This document shows, piece after piece, positions 8,705 to 18,246 of a DNA stretch of 64,000 bases. The position numbers were made by a program, and so were the translations under genes. Numbering within the stretch: position 1 is the stretch's first letter; every line of letters begins with the position of its first letter. Below the pieces are notes generated by a model. The model was given only the letters and a program-made list of their open reading frames with translations, did not search any database and had not been told where the DNA came from. Source of the stretch: Desulfoscipio gibsoniae DSM 7213 (GTDB taxonomy: Bacteria > Bacillota > Desulfotomaculia > Desulfotomaculales > Desulfallaceae); contig NC_021184.1 of assembly GCF_000233715.2 (NCBI RefSeq), forward strand, positions 3,806,001 to 3,870,000, read 5' to 3'.

Positions 8705-9169
8705 TTATATCAACTCTTTTACGAATTCCACCGGCATTGAGATGCGTTTTGCGGTTTCTTCGATGGATAATCCTTGGCGCAAAAACCTCCGTGCTACGCT
8801 CTCCATAGATTCACCAACTTCAATAATGTGCTTATCAGGGTCATAAAATCTAATAACACGTTGTCCCCAAGGCTGTTCTTTTATCCCATGTATATATTCT
8901 ACAGAATCATATTCTTTAAGCTTTTCAAGTAAACCATTTAAATTATCTTCTTCAAAATACAGTTCGCTACTATTAGATTTTTGAATTATGTCATTGGGGC
9001 TTAAACTAAGCAATTTTAGATAATGTGATTTTAAATGTATCGAAAAATCACCCTCAAACGTCAAATTTTCACCAAAATCATATTTCACTTTTTGATTAAG
9101 CACATTTACATAAAATCTCCTGGAGATATTAATGTCATCTACAACGATAAGTGGGCATATAAATTTCAT
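8705..9169 (-). CDS. VOC-family (glyoxalase/bleomycin-resistance fold) protein
   Basis: 154 aa with the paired beta-alpha-beta-beta-beta layout of VOC proteins. The N-terminal KFICPLIVVDDINISRRFYV and the late IRFYDPDKHIIEVGE strand, with the usual terminal metal-ligand Glu, are diagnostic. A C-terminal extension (about 125-154, SVARRFLRQGLSIEETAKR) resembles a short helix-turn-helix. The substrate is unknown. ATG 9169 overlaps the stop of a small upstream ORF (ATGA), which suggests translational coupling. The DNA is A+T-rich compared with the flanking ade gene. Confidence 0.8.
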   Translation of the reverse strand: MKFICPLIVVDDINISRRFYVNVLNQKVKYDFGENLTFEGDFSIHLKSHYLKLLSLSPNDIIQKSNSSELYFEEDNLNGLLEKLKEYDSVEYIHGIKEQPWGQRVIRFYDPDKHIIEVGESMESVARRFLRQGLSIEETAKRISMPVEFVKELI

Positions 9170-9321
9170 TCTATCACCTTGGCTATTTGGAGAATAAGCT
9201 CCGCAATATTGCTATTTGGCGGTATATGGATAAGCTTATACTTACCTTCAAAAAGGCTAATCGTAAACATAATGGAAAGTCCTAATGTTTTATCAAGTTC
9301 TAAACTGCTCCCATTAATCAT
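9166..9321 (-). CDS. small ORF coupled to the VOC gene (possible C-terminal remnant)
   Basis: 51 codons from ATG 9321, ending in a TGA that overlaps the ATG of the VOC gene. The product (INGSSLELDKTLG..KYKLIHIPPNSNIAELILQIAK) looks like folded protein rather than random sequence. The frame stays open upstream of ATG 9321, so this may be the tail of a longer gene cut off by the insertion of the helicase operon. No ribosome binding site stands out. The family is not recognised. Confidence 0.35.
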   Translation of the reverse strand: MINGSSLELDKTLGLSIMFTISLFEGKYKLIHIPPNSNIAELILQIAKVIE

Positions 9322-9340
9322 TAAAACGATAGATACGTTT

Positions 9341-12300
9341 TTACAGAATATACTGACCTAAAAATTCGACCACAGCTTTTCGGCTTAGAATAGCGTGAAC
9401 GTTCTGATTATAGTAATCGCGCAGACACTTATAACAAGACGGCGAACACTGGCAATCGTTGCAGAGCGTATATGCTTGACGAATAACATTTCGGAACACA
9501 TTCTCATCGTTTGAAACCCGATGGATATGCCCTGCTCCGCCGGGCACGCTATCGTAAAGGATTATAGAATACCTGACGTTTCCGTTGGAGGCATATAAGC
9601 ACCCGTTGATATCTGTGCTTTCAATGTCCAACACAAGAGATGCCGCCCGAAGTATGGCGTATAGTGTAGATAACATCGTAGCACGATCAGCATCGTCCGC
9701 AAACGTCAACTGTACCACATCGGTCTTAAATATGTGTGAAAGGCGATATGGGTATAGCTTCGTATTGGAACAGTATTGCCCGTAGGAAGTCTTGTGCTCT
9801 TCTTCAACAACAAAATTCCTCTTTTTCTGTTCCTTACGGCTTTTCGAGTACCCGCAAAAACTGCAAACGCTAAATTCAGCGTCACAGCTTATCATCAATG
9901 AATCATTAGCGGTTGAATGAAGTACAACCTGCCTTTCTCCGAATTCAAAGGTGCGTACTCCTAATTCGTGGCGTTCTGCGTCGCCCAAGTAAATAATATC
10001 GCCGCGATGATACTTCCGCGGCTTCCGGCTTCCGGCGGGAACAACATCAGAAGCGTCTGTTCCAACAACAAACCCCTTTCGCGGTTCAATGTTCTTTTTC
10101 CACCCGCTGTCGATTGATGTCCCGCAAGCGACACAGGGCTGTTCCGTATCAACCGGCTTTTTGCTGAAATTGATAACTTCGCATTTCGGACAGGTAGCCG
10201 TGTAATAGATTTCCCAGTCGGCTGTCTTACGGCGGTCTTTCGCAATGTAGCGGCTACGGTATATATTACCATCAGCAACGACTTCTGCTCCGGGAGCATA
10301 TTCAGATATGCCAAGCTGTAAATCGCGCTGTAATTCAACGGTCTGTTTAGTATCGTTAATGCTGTTCGGGCGCAGTTCAACGACATCGACAGGAAAACCA
10401 TACTTCGGCAGTACGCCGGAACGGACAAGAAAGTCAATCAAGTCGGTTTTCTTGTGTCCATCACCCTCCGCTGTTGAACGCCGATGGTCTTTTAATAGAC
10501 GTTCAAAACGCGCCGCTTCTTGATATTTCTTGTCTTTGGCAGCGATTTCTATTTGCTCAGTAAGCCACGTTGTTAAATCGCGGAAATCATTAACCGCAAT
10601 GGTGAGCGTTCCGTTTTCTCCTACAAGGCGGTCTATCCACGAGAATGTACTCACGCCAAGCGTATCAAACAATTCCGTAGGGACGCACCGTTCTAAATAC
10701 TCCATAATGATTTTCGGCTTTGCAGCAAGAAACTCGCAGAGCCGCTCAAATCCGTTGCCGTTAAGGAAAACATCGGCATCGTTGCTGTTGTATACGTCAA
10801 TATTAGCATTGAAAAAGTAGGAGAACGCTACAGCATAGATATGGCGCAGTACGATTTTTTCGTTGCGTATCTCAAAAGCCGGGGCCTTTATTTTGCCTGA
10901 AATCATATCGGTGGGTCGTGCAAAAAACGTGAAGTCGTGTGAACCCAATTTTGCGTAAGTCAGCGCAAACGCCGCAGAGCGCAAATCGCGCCCGGCGCGT
11001 CCCGCTCTCTGCACATAGTTGGCAGGCGATGGTGGTGTGTTACGTAAGAAAATGGTTTCAAGAGAGCCTATATCCACGCCCATTTCAAAAGTCGTTGAAC
11101 AGCTTAACGCGTTAATCTCGCCTTTTAGAAATTGCTCCTGATACTTACACGCACTATCCTTTTCAATCTGTGCCGTATGCTCGCGGATATAGAATGCCGC
11201 AAGGTCATCTTTGGAGTACAAAGTAGCATAGTGGTTATCCTCCTGCAATTTCAATGGTGAAACCGCTGATAATTTGCCATTACAACGGGGATAGGCACAT
11301 CTGCCCTTAAAGTTCATTGTGGTTACTCTTCCACACATTTCACAACGATATATTTCACCCTCGGTCGGGACGGTAATTACAAAATCCTCCGCTGAAAGGA
11401 ATCTACCTTCACCTTTATTTTTAGGGGTTTTCAAAATATCCGTCAATAAATCGAAGTAGTCCCCGGCAATTTTATATGCCTCGTCATCAGTCACTCCCAA
11501 CGTGGAGACTATGCGGCGTAAACGACCGTTAGGATAAAACCGACCATTTTTATGCGTTCTCGGAAGCCAACCCATAATAGAGCCTGCTTTTTTGCCTGTT
11601 TTGCAGCGCGTAACAAATTTCCTGAAAGAAGAATAGAAAATCATCTCCAAATCTTCGCCGTCGAGCGGGGATTTTGTCGGCTCTTGTATTGCGCCGTGAA
11701 ATACTACGTCCATAAGTAACAAGTCCAACAAAGTCTTTGCCTCGTCATTAGATATGTTGTATTTATCCGCAAATTTAGGGGCAATATCCTTGTTGCAGGT
11801 GGGAAGTATCGAAACTGCGCCAAGCGATGAGAGACTGCTCGGACGACGAGCGGCGTACATTTCGCTTATCAGCGCAATCCACGCATTGCGTCTGCTTTTA
11901 GGCGTTAAAGTTTCATTCTTATCAAGTGTTGCGAATGTCTTGTTCACATCAAAGTACCGCGCTAACTCATCAGCAAACGTACTCAAAGTCCACGGTTCGT
12001 GCTGCAATTCCGCACGGTGCTGTTCAGCGACATACCAAATGCCGCGCCGCCGCAAGAAGTCCTTATAGCTTCTTTCCATATAAGGCGCGAAAAAGGCGGC
12101 ATCACCGCGACTGTCGGAAAAGCACAGAAATCGGCGTGTCCTGTCATCAGGCATATTCTCATACAAGGCGGTTGCAAGAACGGCGGTGGCTGCTTCGCTG
12201 CCAAGATAAAACCGTCTGAGTTCCCCGTATGAGCAGGCAGGGCAACGTACCAATCCGCTATCCTTACTTTTCGCGGACCTTGTTACGTACACACCGTATT

Positions 12301-13861
12301 CTCTCATACAATTGCAAACACTCTTGTCACCGATGTGACGTATCGTTCCGCATTTCGCACATAGGATATATTCATCGGGTTCAGCTTCTGTTTCATCATC
12401 AGTCAGTAAACCGTCAGAATCGTCTTTTAGGAGGAAGTATTCAGCACTAGGGTCAAGGCTGTTTTCAGGTAGTTTCAGCTTGCCGCTTTTTTTGTCAATG
12501 ACACCGATGACTGCAATACGCCCACAGTCTGTACATACGGCACACTCAAATGCCAGTTGCCCGTTCATCTCTGTTTCCGGGGTTAACGACATCTGGAATG
12601 GCGCAATAAGGGTTATGTATGCCCCTTCAAGCGCACGGACGAACAGATGATACCTTGCTCGCACGAGCGGCACACCGTCCTCATTAACCGCACGAACACA
12701 AGCGGCGATTAAACTCACCAGTTCTCGCTCATCCATATCAGTCTTTTCCGCTAACTCGGCAAGAGTAAGCGGTTGTTTGGAGTTAGCCCTAATGATGTGG
12801 TATTGCTTACTGCCGTTGCATACATCGAACAACTTGTTATCCGGCGTATCTGCTAACGAAAAGATCTCTTCTCTTGAGAGTTCTTTCGTAACGCTGGGTA
12901 TCTTGTGGACAATGGCAACAGAACGGATGATAGTTTGAAAATCGTGACCACAAAGGTTTTTACCGAACGCTAAAATCTGCGGGTCGCTGTTCTTATCGCC
13001 CAAAGTTGCGCTCGTAAGTATATATTGCGGGCTTTGGCCTTTCTCAGTAAGGCGTGTTTCAACGCGTCGCACCAGCATAGAGGCCTCTATTCCAGTCGCG
13101 CCTTTATAAATATGGGCTTCGTCCAATATGACAAATCGAAGTTTGGCATTACGGAAAACATCATCATCATTCGGACGTATGCACATATATTCCAACATGG
13201 AGTAATTGGTAATCAGAATGTGCGGCGGCTTTTCGCGCATTGCATCACGCGATACACATTCGTTTGGGAGCGGGTCACATCCATAAGTGTTTCTATATTT
13301 TAGCAAACCGTCTTCCTTTTTATGTTCGGTGTTTCCGTTGTATACTCCGAAAGTAATGTTACTGTCTTGGAATATCTCTCTCAAACGCTTTACTTGATCG
13401 TTAATAAGAGCGTTCATAGGATAAATGACAATGGCGCGAACTCCATCGCCAAGTTTGCCGTGACCTTCTATTTCGCGCAGCAAGTCATTGACCACAGGCA
13501 GGAGGAAACACTCCGTCTTACCAGAACCAGTACCCGTTGTCACAATCATATTGTCGCCATTCAATGCAGCGTGGACGGCATCTTCCTGATGAACATAAAG
13601 CGGTCGTTCGAGCTTGAATCCGCGTCCCAATGATGTAAATAACGGCGACATTATACCGCCAGCAATAAGTTCCTGAATTGTCGCCCCCGTTTGATAGGCA
13701 TCACCCAATTCTAAATATGGTCCTTTCGATATAACTCCGTCTTTCCGTAATTCTTCTTTCAAAAGCGCGGAATATTTAGAGTCGGAGACAGAGAGGGTTG
13801 TCGCGACGTAATCAGCGAAGGTGTCCTTGATGGCTCGCGAGAGCGTTACGGGATTTAACAT
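9341..13861 (-). CDS. DEAD/DEAH-box helicase with C-terminal DUF1998 (DruE/DrmA-like)
   Basis: 1506-aa SF2 helicase. Seen: an N-terminal Q-type segment before motif I TTGTGSGKTE (about residue 110), motif II LDEAH (about 250), motif III TSATLG, and motif VI QRAGRAGRD (about 950). Between and after the two RecA cores lie many Cys pairs (CAVCTDCGR, CAKCG, CPACSYG, CEMCG, CPKCE/CVACG, CSFCGYS). The protein ends in the DUF1998 block YDSVPGGAGHIHRV followed by CQCSPSCYKCLRDYYNQ. Very large DUF1998 helicases are the shared subunit of the Druantia, DISARM and Dpd anti-phage systems. The start ATG 13861 has AAGGAG 8 nt upstream and sits 12 bp after the preceding gene, so the two are co-transcribed. 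The defence role is inferred from family and context. Confidence 0.85.
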   Translation of the reverse strand: MLNPVTLSRAIKDTFADYVATTLSVSDSKYSALLKEELRKDGVISKGPYLELGDAYQTGATIQELIAGGIMSPLFTSLGRGFKLERPLYVHQEDAVHAALNGDNMIVTTGTGSGKTECFLLPVVNDLLREIEGHGKLGDGVRAIVIYPMNALINDQVKRLREIFQDSNITFGVYNGNTEHKKEDGLLKYRNTYGCDPLPNECVSRDAMREKPPHILITNYSMLEYMCIRPNDDDVFRNAKLRFVILDEAHIYKGATGIEASMLVRRVETRLTEKGQSPQYILTSATLGDKNSDPQILAFGKNLCGHDFQTIIRSVAIVHKIPSVTKELSREEIFSLADTPDNKLFDVCNGSKQYHIIRANSKQPLTLAELAEKTDMDERELVSLIAACVRAVNEDGVPLVRARYHLFVRALEGAYITLIAPFQMSLTPETEMNGQLAFECAVCTDCGRIAVIGVIDKKSGKLKLPENSLDPSAEYFLLKDDSDGLLTDDETEAEPDEYILCAKCGTIRHIGDKSVCNCMREYGVYVTRSAKSKDSGLVRCPACSYGELRRFYLGSEAATAVLATALYENMPDDRTRRFLCFSDSRGDAAFFAPYMERSYKDFLRRRGIWYVAEQHRAELQHEPWTLSTFADELARYFDVNKTFATLDKNETLTPKSRRNAWIALISEMYAARRPSSLSSLGAVSILPTCNKDIAPKFADKYNISNDEAKTLLDLLLMDVVFHGAIQEPTKSPLDGEDLEMIFYSSFRKFVTRCKTGKKAGSIMGWLPRTHKNGRFYPNGRLRRIVSTLGVTDDEAYKIAGDYFDLLTDILKTPKNKGEGRFLSAEDFVITVPTEGEIYRCEMCGRVTTMNFKGRCAYPRCNGKLSAVSPLKLQEDNHYATLYSKDDLAAFYIREHTAQIEKDSACKYQEQFLKGEINALSCSTTFEMGVDIGSLETIFLRNTPPSPANYVQRAGRAGRDLRSAAFALTYAKLGSHDFTFFARPTDMISGKIKAPAFEIRNEKIVLRHIYAVAFSYFFNANIDVYNSNDADVFLNGNGFERLCEFLAAKPKIIMEYLERCVPTELFDTLGVSTFSWIDRLVGENGTLTIAVNDFRDLTTWLTEQIEIAAKDKKYQEAARFERLLKDHRRSTAEGDGHKKTDLIDFLVRSGVLPKYGFPVDVVELRPNSINDTKQTVELQRDLQLGISEYAPGAEVVADGNIYRSRYIAKDRRKTADWEIYYTATCPKCEVINFSKKPVDTEQPCVACGTSIDSGWKKNIEPRKGFVVGTDASDVVPAGSRKPRKYHRGDIIYLGDAERHELGVRTFEFGERQVVLHSTANDSLMISCDAEFSVCSFCGYSKSRKEQKKRNFVVEEEHKTSYGQYCSNTKLYPYRLSHIFKTDVVQLTFADDADRATMLSTLYAILRAASLVLDIESTDINGCLYASNGNVRYSIILYDSVPGGAGHIHRVSNDENVFRNVIRQAYTLCNDCQCSPSCYKCLRDYYNQNVHAILSRKAVVEFLGQYIL

Positions 13862-13873
13862 TTGCGGATCTCC

Positions 13874-15490
13874 TTACTGTATTTTATACTCGAAATAATC
13901 AGGGAAAGTGAAGAAACGAGCAAGTTTAGGCGGTGGGTCGCGGTGTTTGAATAATTCCGGCGTATACTCAACACTCTTGTCAATGAAAAGCCCCTCGCCC
14001 TGGTCAAACGTAATATGCAGACGACAGGCACTTTCGTTTACGAGGTATATATCAACCGGATTTAAGTCGGTGAAATGCCGCTTGCCGTTGCGGGTTAAAA
14101 AGAACAATTTACCCGTATAATGCGGATACTCTCCGCATAAATCTGTGTATCCGAGATTTTCCTTGCCGATAAAGGCAATATCTTCTATGAAGAAGGGCTT
14201 GATGTCAACGAAGTTGCCTTCCTCAATAACCCGTGATACCCGCAAGGTTTCTCCTCGGAAGATTACCTCTGACCTATTGCCGAATATAATCGTGTTTTTG
14301 CTTATACAAACTTCGCTTTCGCCGAACGTCGTATCGGTAATAGCGAAAACCTCATACTCATATTGCTCTGAAAGCTCCGGGAAATTAATACTGAGTACGC
14401 GCTCACCCTGTTCCACGAAGATTATGATAGGCGCGCCGTGTTTTGGCCGAAAGGATATTTTCAGTTTTGTTGCGCTATCTCCTATAAAGCATTGGGGGTT
14501 AAGCCACGTTAAAACTCCGCTGTTCAAATTGAAAAGCGGTGTGGATATTAGGCATGGCTTAAAGGCGATGTCAAACAGATGATGCTTATTCCCTGCAATA
14601 AATAAGTCTACCGACTGATTATCTGACGTTCCGTCAACCGCCTGTACTGCGTTGCCGATAGCATACTCAAACCCGCCGGGAGCATCAGCTTTGAGCAGAG
14701 TATTTCCGCCAAATGAGAGCGATACGTTCAAGGTATCCGTGCAATTTACCCTTAACTTCGACGACGGCGAAAGCAACCCTCTCCATACTGCGCTTTTGGG
14801 GAGTGGCTGACCGTCAAGAGATAACTTGATTCGAGGGATTTGTACAAATATTTCACCGTCTCCGAACGCTACTTTTGCTTTTAGACTGCTATTAGTTAAT
14901 GAAACTTCAATTTCTTCTCCATTGATTTGAAGAGAGAGAGTGCCGCCATCCGAGTTTTCGAGATAATATGGCTCGTCAAAGCAGACTTCAAAGGTGTCAA
15001 CAATGCAGAACCGTACCTCGTCTAAAATTCTTTCTGCCTCGCCGTCATTCAATGATACCGTATAACAGCCGTTCTCGGTAGGAGCTTCCACTGTATATAC
15101 GTCATTGTCCAAGGCTTTGACGGAAAGATTATCTCCCTTATTAGTTCTGGCGAAAAGTTGATTGCTCCGAAATTGCCCAACCGCCACAATAGAAAATGTG
15201 CTGCGAGCATAAATCGGGTAGTTGATTCCGTCAACGACATAATCCGATGATGACTGCGGCAGTATAAAACGCAATGAACCTATCGGTGGGCGAGAGCAAC
15301 ACAACAACGTACTGTTGACGTATACAGAGGCTTCGCCTTGCAGATAAACATCATATAGCTGTGCAAAATATAGACGGCGTTGTCGTTCAACATCACCTTG
15401 GAAAGTGACGCTTGCGTTCTTCGGGGCGAACAAGAGGTAATTTCCCTCATCAACCGTCTTGCTCGTCAAGACCTTGTTGTCACGGAACAA
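13874..15490 (-). CDS. beta-rich protein, C-terminal part of a TGA-split gene next to the helicase
   Basis: 538 aa counted from TTG 15490, but in-frame protein-like sequence (VELTVDGKQIYSSEQ..) continues upstream to a TGA at 15557-15559. Beyond that it joins the 359-aa ORF in the same frame. No ATG/GTG/TTG lies between that TGA and 15490. The protein is built of repeated beta-strand segments (LRVNCTDTLNVSLSFGG, KLKISFRPKHGAPIIIF) with few Lys-rich helices and no catalytic motif that I recognise. It ends 12 bp before the helicase start. The original product was most likely one protein of about 920 aa spanning 13874-16636, analogous in position to DruH of Druantia type III. Confidence 0.6.
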   Translation of the reverse strand: MFRDNKVLTSKTVDEGNYLLFAPKNASVTFQGDVERQRRLYFAQLYDVYLQGEASVYVNSTLLCCSRPPIGSLRFILPQSSSDYVVDGINYPIYARSTFSIVAVGQFRSNQLFARTNKGDNLSVKALDNDVYTVEAPTENGCYTVSLNDGEAERILDEVRFCIVDTFEVCFDEPYYLENSDGGTLSLQINGEEIEVSLTNSSLKAKVAFGDGEIFVQIPRIKLSLDGQPLPKSAVWRGLLSPSSKLRVNCTDTLNVSLSFGGNTLLKADAPGGFEYAIGNAVQAVDGTSDNQSVDLFIAGNKHHLFDIAFKPCLISTPLFNLNSGVLTWLNPQCFIGDSATKLKISFRPKHGAPIIIFVEQGERVLSINFPELSEQYEYEVFAITDTTFGESEVCISKNTIIFGNRSEVIFRGETLRVSRVIEEGNFVDIKPFFIEDIAFIGKENLGYTDLCGEYPHYTGKLFFLTRNGKRHFTDLNPVDIYLVNESACRLHITFDQGEGLFIDKSVEYTPELFKHRDPPPKLARFFTFPDYFEYKIQ

Positions 15491-15556
15491 GAGCGCACCT
15501 GCTCCCAGATTTTGCTCCGAGGAGTATATTTGCTTCCCATCAACTGTTAATTCGAC

Positions 15557-16636
15557 TCACATATCAAGAAAATCTACATCGCTCAAATCTGAAAGCGGGA
15601 TTACGGTTTCTTCGGAAGTACACGCATAGTCATTTCCGTAAATACCTATTGATTTCCTGTAAACGTCAACATTACCTGAATAAATCGTGATTGTAGGATT
15701 GTCGCGGGTATTCAAACGTATGGACGGAACTCGCAAAGCAGGTTCACAGTCCTCGTCCAGTATATATCCTATATGGATTTTACCGTATGAGAAAGCAATA
15801 TCAGTTGTGCGCTTATGAATGGGCGTATTCCGTTTAGCGGTTGGTTCAGTAATTTTGCCGACGTACCACTGAGTGAGTAAGACGTTGGTGTAGTCGTTTT
15901 CACCCAATTCATCTCCAGAAAGCAGCAGGTCAATTTTTTGAAGCAGCTTTGTTAAAAAGGTTCGCATATAAACCGGGCGTTGCGTTAAAAGCGCACGAAT
16001 CCCCGCTTGGATACCGCTCACATTTCCTCGTATGTCATCGTCTTGCTCAATTGTTGCGCCCTTGCAACGGTCGCGAAGCACCTCTGTCATACGGTCGATT
16101 GCGGGGTCATCAGGATAAACCGAACAATCTAAATTATTCTTGTAAAAGCGAAGCAAAAAGTCACATAATGCAAAGAAACTCTTGCTCGGAGCGATTGCGT
16201 GTGCCAATACGGTTGAATAATAGCTGTTATCACCGCTTGCTTCTTTAAGGAAAGCACGGTTGTAGCGTTCACAAGCTTTCTTAACTGATCCGGTCAGTAT
16301 TCCATAAAGCGGCTCTGAATTCTTATAACCGAGTTGCTCTGATATGTAAGCCCAAAATCCGCTGTTTTCAGTACGCTCCCAACTTTTAGCGTACTGAATG
16401 ACAGTCAGGAGTATCGCAAGATGGGCAAAATCTCTCAATTCTCTATAATCAAGGGCGAGTTTAATTGCTTTAAGGGCCGTTTTTTCAATAACCTTAAAGT
16501 TCTTATCAGAGATAGTCACTGTTCCTAAAAGTGGATGCGAAGCAGCGATCGTGTTCAGATAATCTGATATGGTTTGCTTTTCTTTAGGCGTTGAAACGTA
16601 AAATATACGCATATCGTTTTCCACTTTAATGCTCAT
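15557..16636 (-). CDS. N-terminal part of the TGA-split helicase partner
   Basis: 359 aa from ATG 16636, with GGAGG 5 nt upstream, making it the first gene of the helicase operon. Residues 1-260 are mainly helical (ELRDFAHLAILLTVIQYAKSW and similar) and include an HTH-like stretch around WAYISEQLGY. Residues 270-359 turn beta-rich (IAFSYGKIHIGYI, NPTITIYSG) and end in LSDLSDVDFLDM before TGA 15557-15559. The same frame continues without a start codon into the next ORF. A Trp codon TGG mutated to TGA would explain the split. The family is not recognised. Confidence 0.6.
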   Translation of the reverse strand: MSIKVENDMRIFYVSTPKEKQTISDYLNTIAASHPLLGTVTISDKNFKVIEKTALKAIKLALDYRELRDFAHLAILLTVIQYAKSWERTENSGFWAYISEQLGYKNSEPLYGILTGSVKKACERYNRAFLKEASGDNSYYSTVLAHAIAPSKSFFALCDFLLRFYKNNLDCSVYPDDPAIDRMTEVLRDRCKGATIEQDDDIRGNVSGIQAGIRALLTQRPVYMRTFLTKLLQKIDLLLSGDELGENDYTNVLLTQWYVGKITEPTAKRNTPIHKRTTDIAFSYGKIHIGYILDEDCEPALRVPSIRLNTRDNPTITIYSGNVDVYRKSIGIYGNDYACTSEETVIPLSDLSDVDFLDM

Positions 16637-17014
16637 AAGTACCTCCTTTGCAAAGAAAATACCAATAGCGCTTTGGAATAGTCAAGAAAAGTATAGTTTG
16701 AAAACACACAAAATCCGATTTTGCGGAACCAAGGTGTGGTGACGCACGGCAACAATGATTACATAACCTATAAGTGTGAATATAATCGCAAAGTTCAATT
16801 AGCTTTACCGGTCGCTACACAACATCTGTATGAAGTGGATAAAAGCCATATTGAATAGGTTATTTAATTTTTTAAAATTAAGTATCTCATTATTGCTATA
16901 ATCACAAGTATCCTTAGCTTCCAATTATTAGCCTAATGGATGGATAGCGGAGCTGATTTATGACCTGCCACATACCCGTTGCATTAAACGAATGTTTATG
17001 TAAATTACTAAATA
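16637..17014. other. intergenic with a small coding remnant
   Basis: 378 bp between the helicase operon and the two-TM gene, presumably holding the operon promoter; no convincing -35/-10 pair was found. On the plus strand 16730-16858 reads as 42 codons of protein-like sequence (VVTHGNNDYITYKCEYNRK ... HLYEVDKSHIE, stop TAG) without a start, probably a fragment of a lost gene. Confidence 0.35.
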
Positions 17015-17659
17015 TTACTTATTTAAGCATTTAATTAAAGTTGCAATTGTGTTCCAATTTATCTTACTAAAAAATGACTCTTTTGACACAGAATGATAAA
17101 TTGAATCCAAAAAAGAATCAATCCAATTATAATTTTCCCATCCGAAACTTGACAATAAAGAAGTAATTTTAAATTTTACATATAAATCAAATTCCACATG
17201 ATATACGACATTAGCTAAATAATTTTCAAATCCATGGATTGATAGATAATACTCCATAAATCCAAATGGTAATACATCATTACATCCATCAAAATTAACT
17301 TTCATACTAATATCAAATTTATGGTTTTTAATTTTAATTTCATTTTTATTTGTTCTAATAACTTTACTTTTGTGAGGCAATACTAAAGAAAATTTTTGAT
17401 AAGTACCGCCCTCAACATCAAGGATATACCATTCTTGTTCTTCATTTTCTTGCTCAATATCTATAAAAGCAGCCCTGTCTCTCATGGGTTTTGAAAATAA
17501 TTCAAGAAATCTATTGCTCAATAATACGCTTGGAATATGTTCCCTTTGAAGAACTGAAATATCTTTGTTTTTTTCCATAGGATACCGAAAGTAAGTAATA
17601 AGGTGAATCGATAACTTTTTCAATAAAAAATATTCTAATGCTTCTCTAATTATATCCAT
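17015..17659 (-). CDS. C-terminal part of a TGA-split two-TM protein
   Basis: 214 aa from ATG 17659. Upstream of this ATG the frame is open and protein-like (AFLENKDLELIWNIEPLKL then DGLKTPEPRS) back to a TGA at 17762-17764, where it joins the next ORF in the same frame. The ATG has no ribosome binding site, so this is probably the cytosolic part of one gene of 353 codons. It contains beta-rich stretches (EWYILDVEGGTYQKFSLVLP, NEIKIKNHKFDISMKVNFD) and a helical C-terminus. No motif is recognised. The DNA is very A+T-rich, unlike the flanking core genes. Confidence 0.5.
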   Translation of the reverse strand: MDIIREALEYFLLKKLSIHLITYFRYPMEKNKDISVLQREHIPSVLLSNRFLELFSKPMRDRAAFIDIEQENEEQEWYILDVEGGTYQKFSLVLPHKSKVIRTNKNEIKIKNHKFDISMKVNFDGCNDVLPFGFMEYYLSIHGFENYLANVVYHVEFDLYVKFKITSLLSSFGWENYNWIDSFLDSIYHSVSKESFFSKINWNTIATLIKCLNK

Positions 17660-17761
17660 AGAACGAGGTTCTGGTGTCTTTAATCCATCTTGAAGTTTTA
17701 ATGGCTCAATATTCCATATAAGTTCTAAATCCTTATTTTCTAAAAATGCTCTATCAAAATA

Positions 17762-18076
17762 TCAACCAATCTCACTCAATCCATATCCTTCTATATTAAC
17801 AATCTTGTTTTCAAGCTCATTCAAGATAATAAATCCTTTATATAAATACCTTTTTCCCCTCCTAACAAACGCTTTTAAAGATATATAAATAACCGATAAG
17901 ATACATATTAGCCCTCCAGTGCATATTCCTAGCATGGGCTTAAAGCCTTCAATTAACGTAATGCTACTTGTAGTTAAACTTATACCAAACCCCAAAAATA
18001 CAGCAACTATAACCAATTCGACAAATTTAGACCTACTTAATAGCAGGTTTAATACTGGTAATCTATCCTTTTCCAT
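17762..18076 (-). CDS. N-terminal part of a TGA-split two-TM protein
   Basis: 104 aa with a short basic N-terminus, two hydrophobic helices (about residues 18-40, VELVIVAVFLGFGISLTT, and 45-68, MLGICTGGLICILSVIYISL) and the basic loop RRGKRYLYKG. It then stops at TGA 17762-17764, while the same frame runs on into the 214-aa ORF. A membrane anchor followed by a beta-rich cytosolic domain is common among anti-phage effector proteins. That reading is suggested only by architecture and by the adjacent helicase operon. Confidence 0.5.
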   Translation of the reverse strand: MEKDRLPVLNLLLSRSKFVELVIVAVFLGFGISLTTSSITLIEGFKPMLGICTGGLICILSVIYISLKAFVRRGKRYLYKGFIILNELENKIVNIEGYGLSEIG

Positions 18077-18246
18077 CTATTACTCTCTTTCACATTATAA
18101 ACATTGCACTAAACCGCTGGCGCGGTAATTCCTTTAATGTTTTTTTAAGCTGTGTAATTGGAAATGATACTGTAAAAAGTCAGTTCCTTTTTCATGGTTC
18201 TCCTTTAAAATAAAGCTAATTTAATTTTAAAGGAGATGTTCGAACT

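Noticed and set aside
9035-9361. 108-aa plus-strand ORF over the VOC gene
   Set aside because: It lies antisense to the better-supported VOC and coupled small ORF and has no ribosome binding site.
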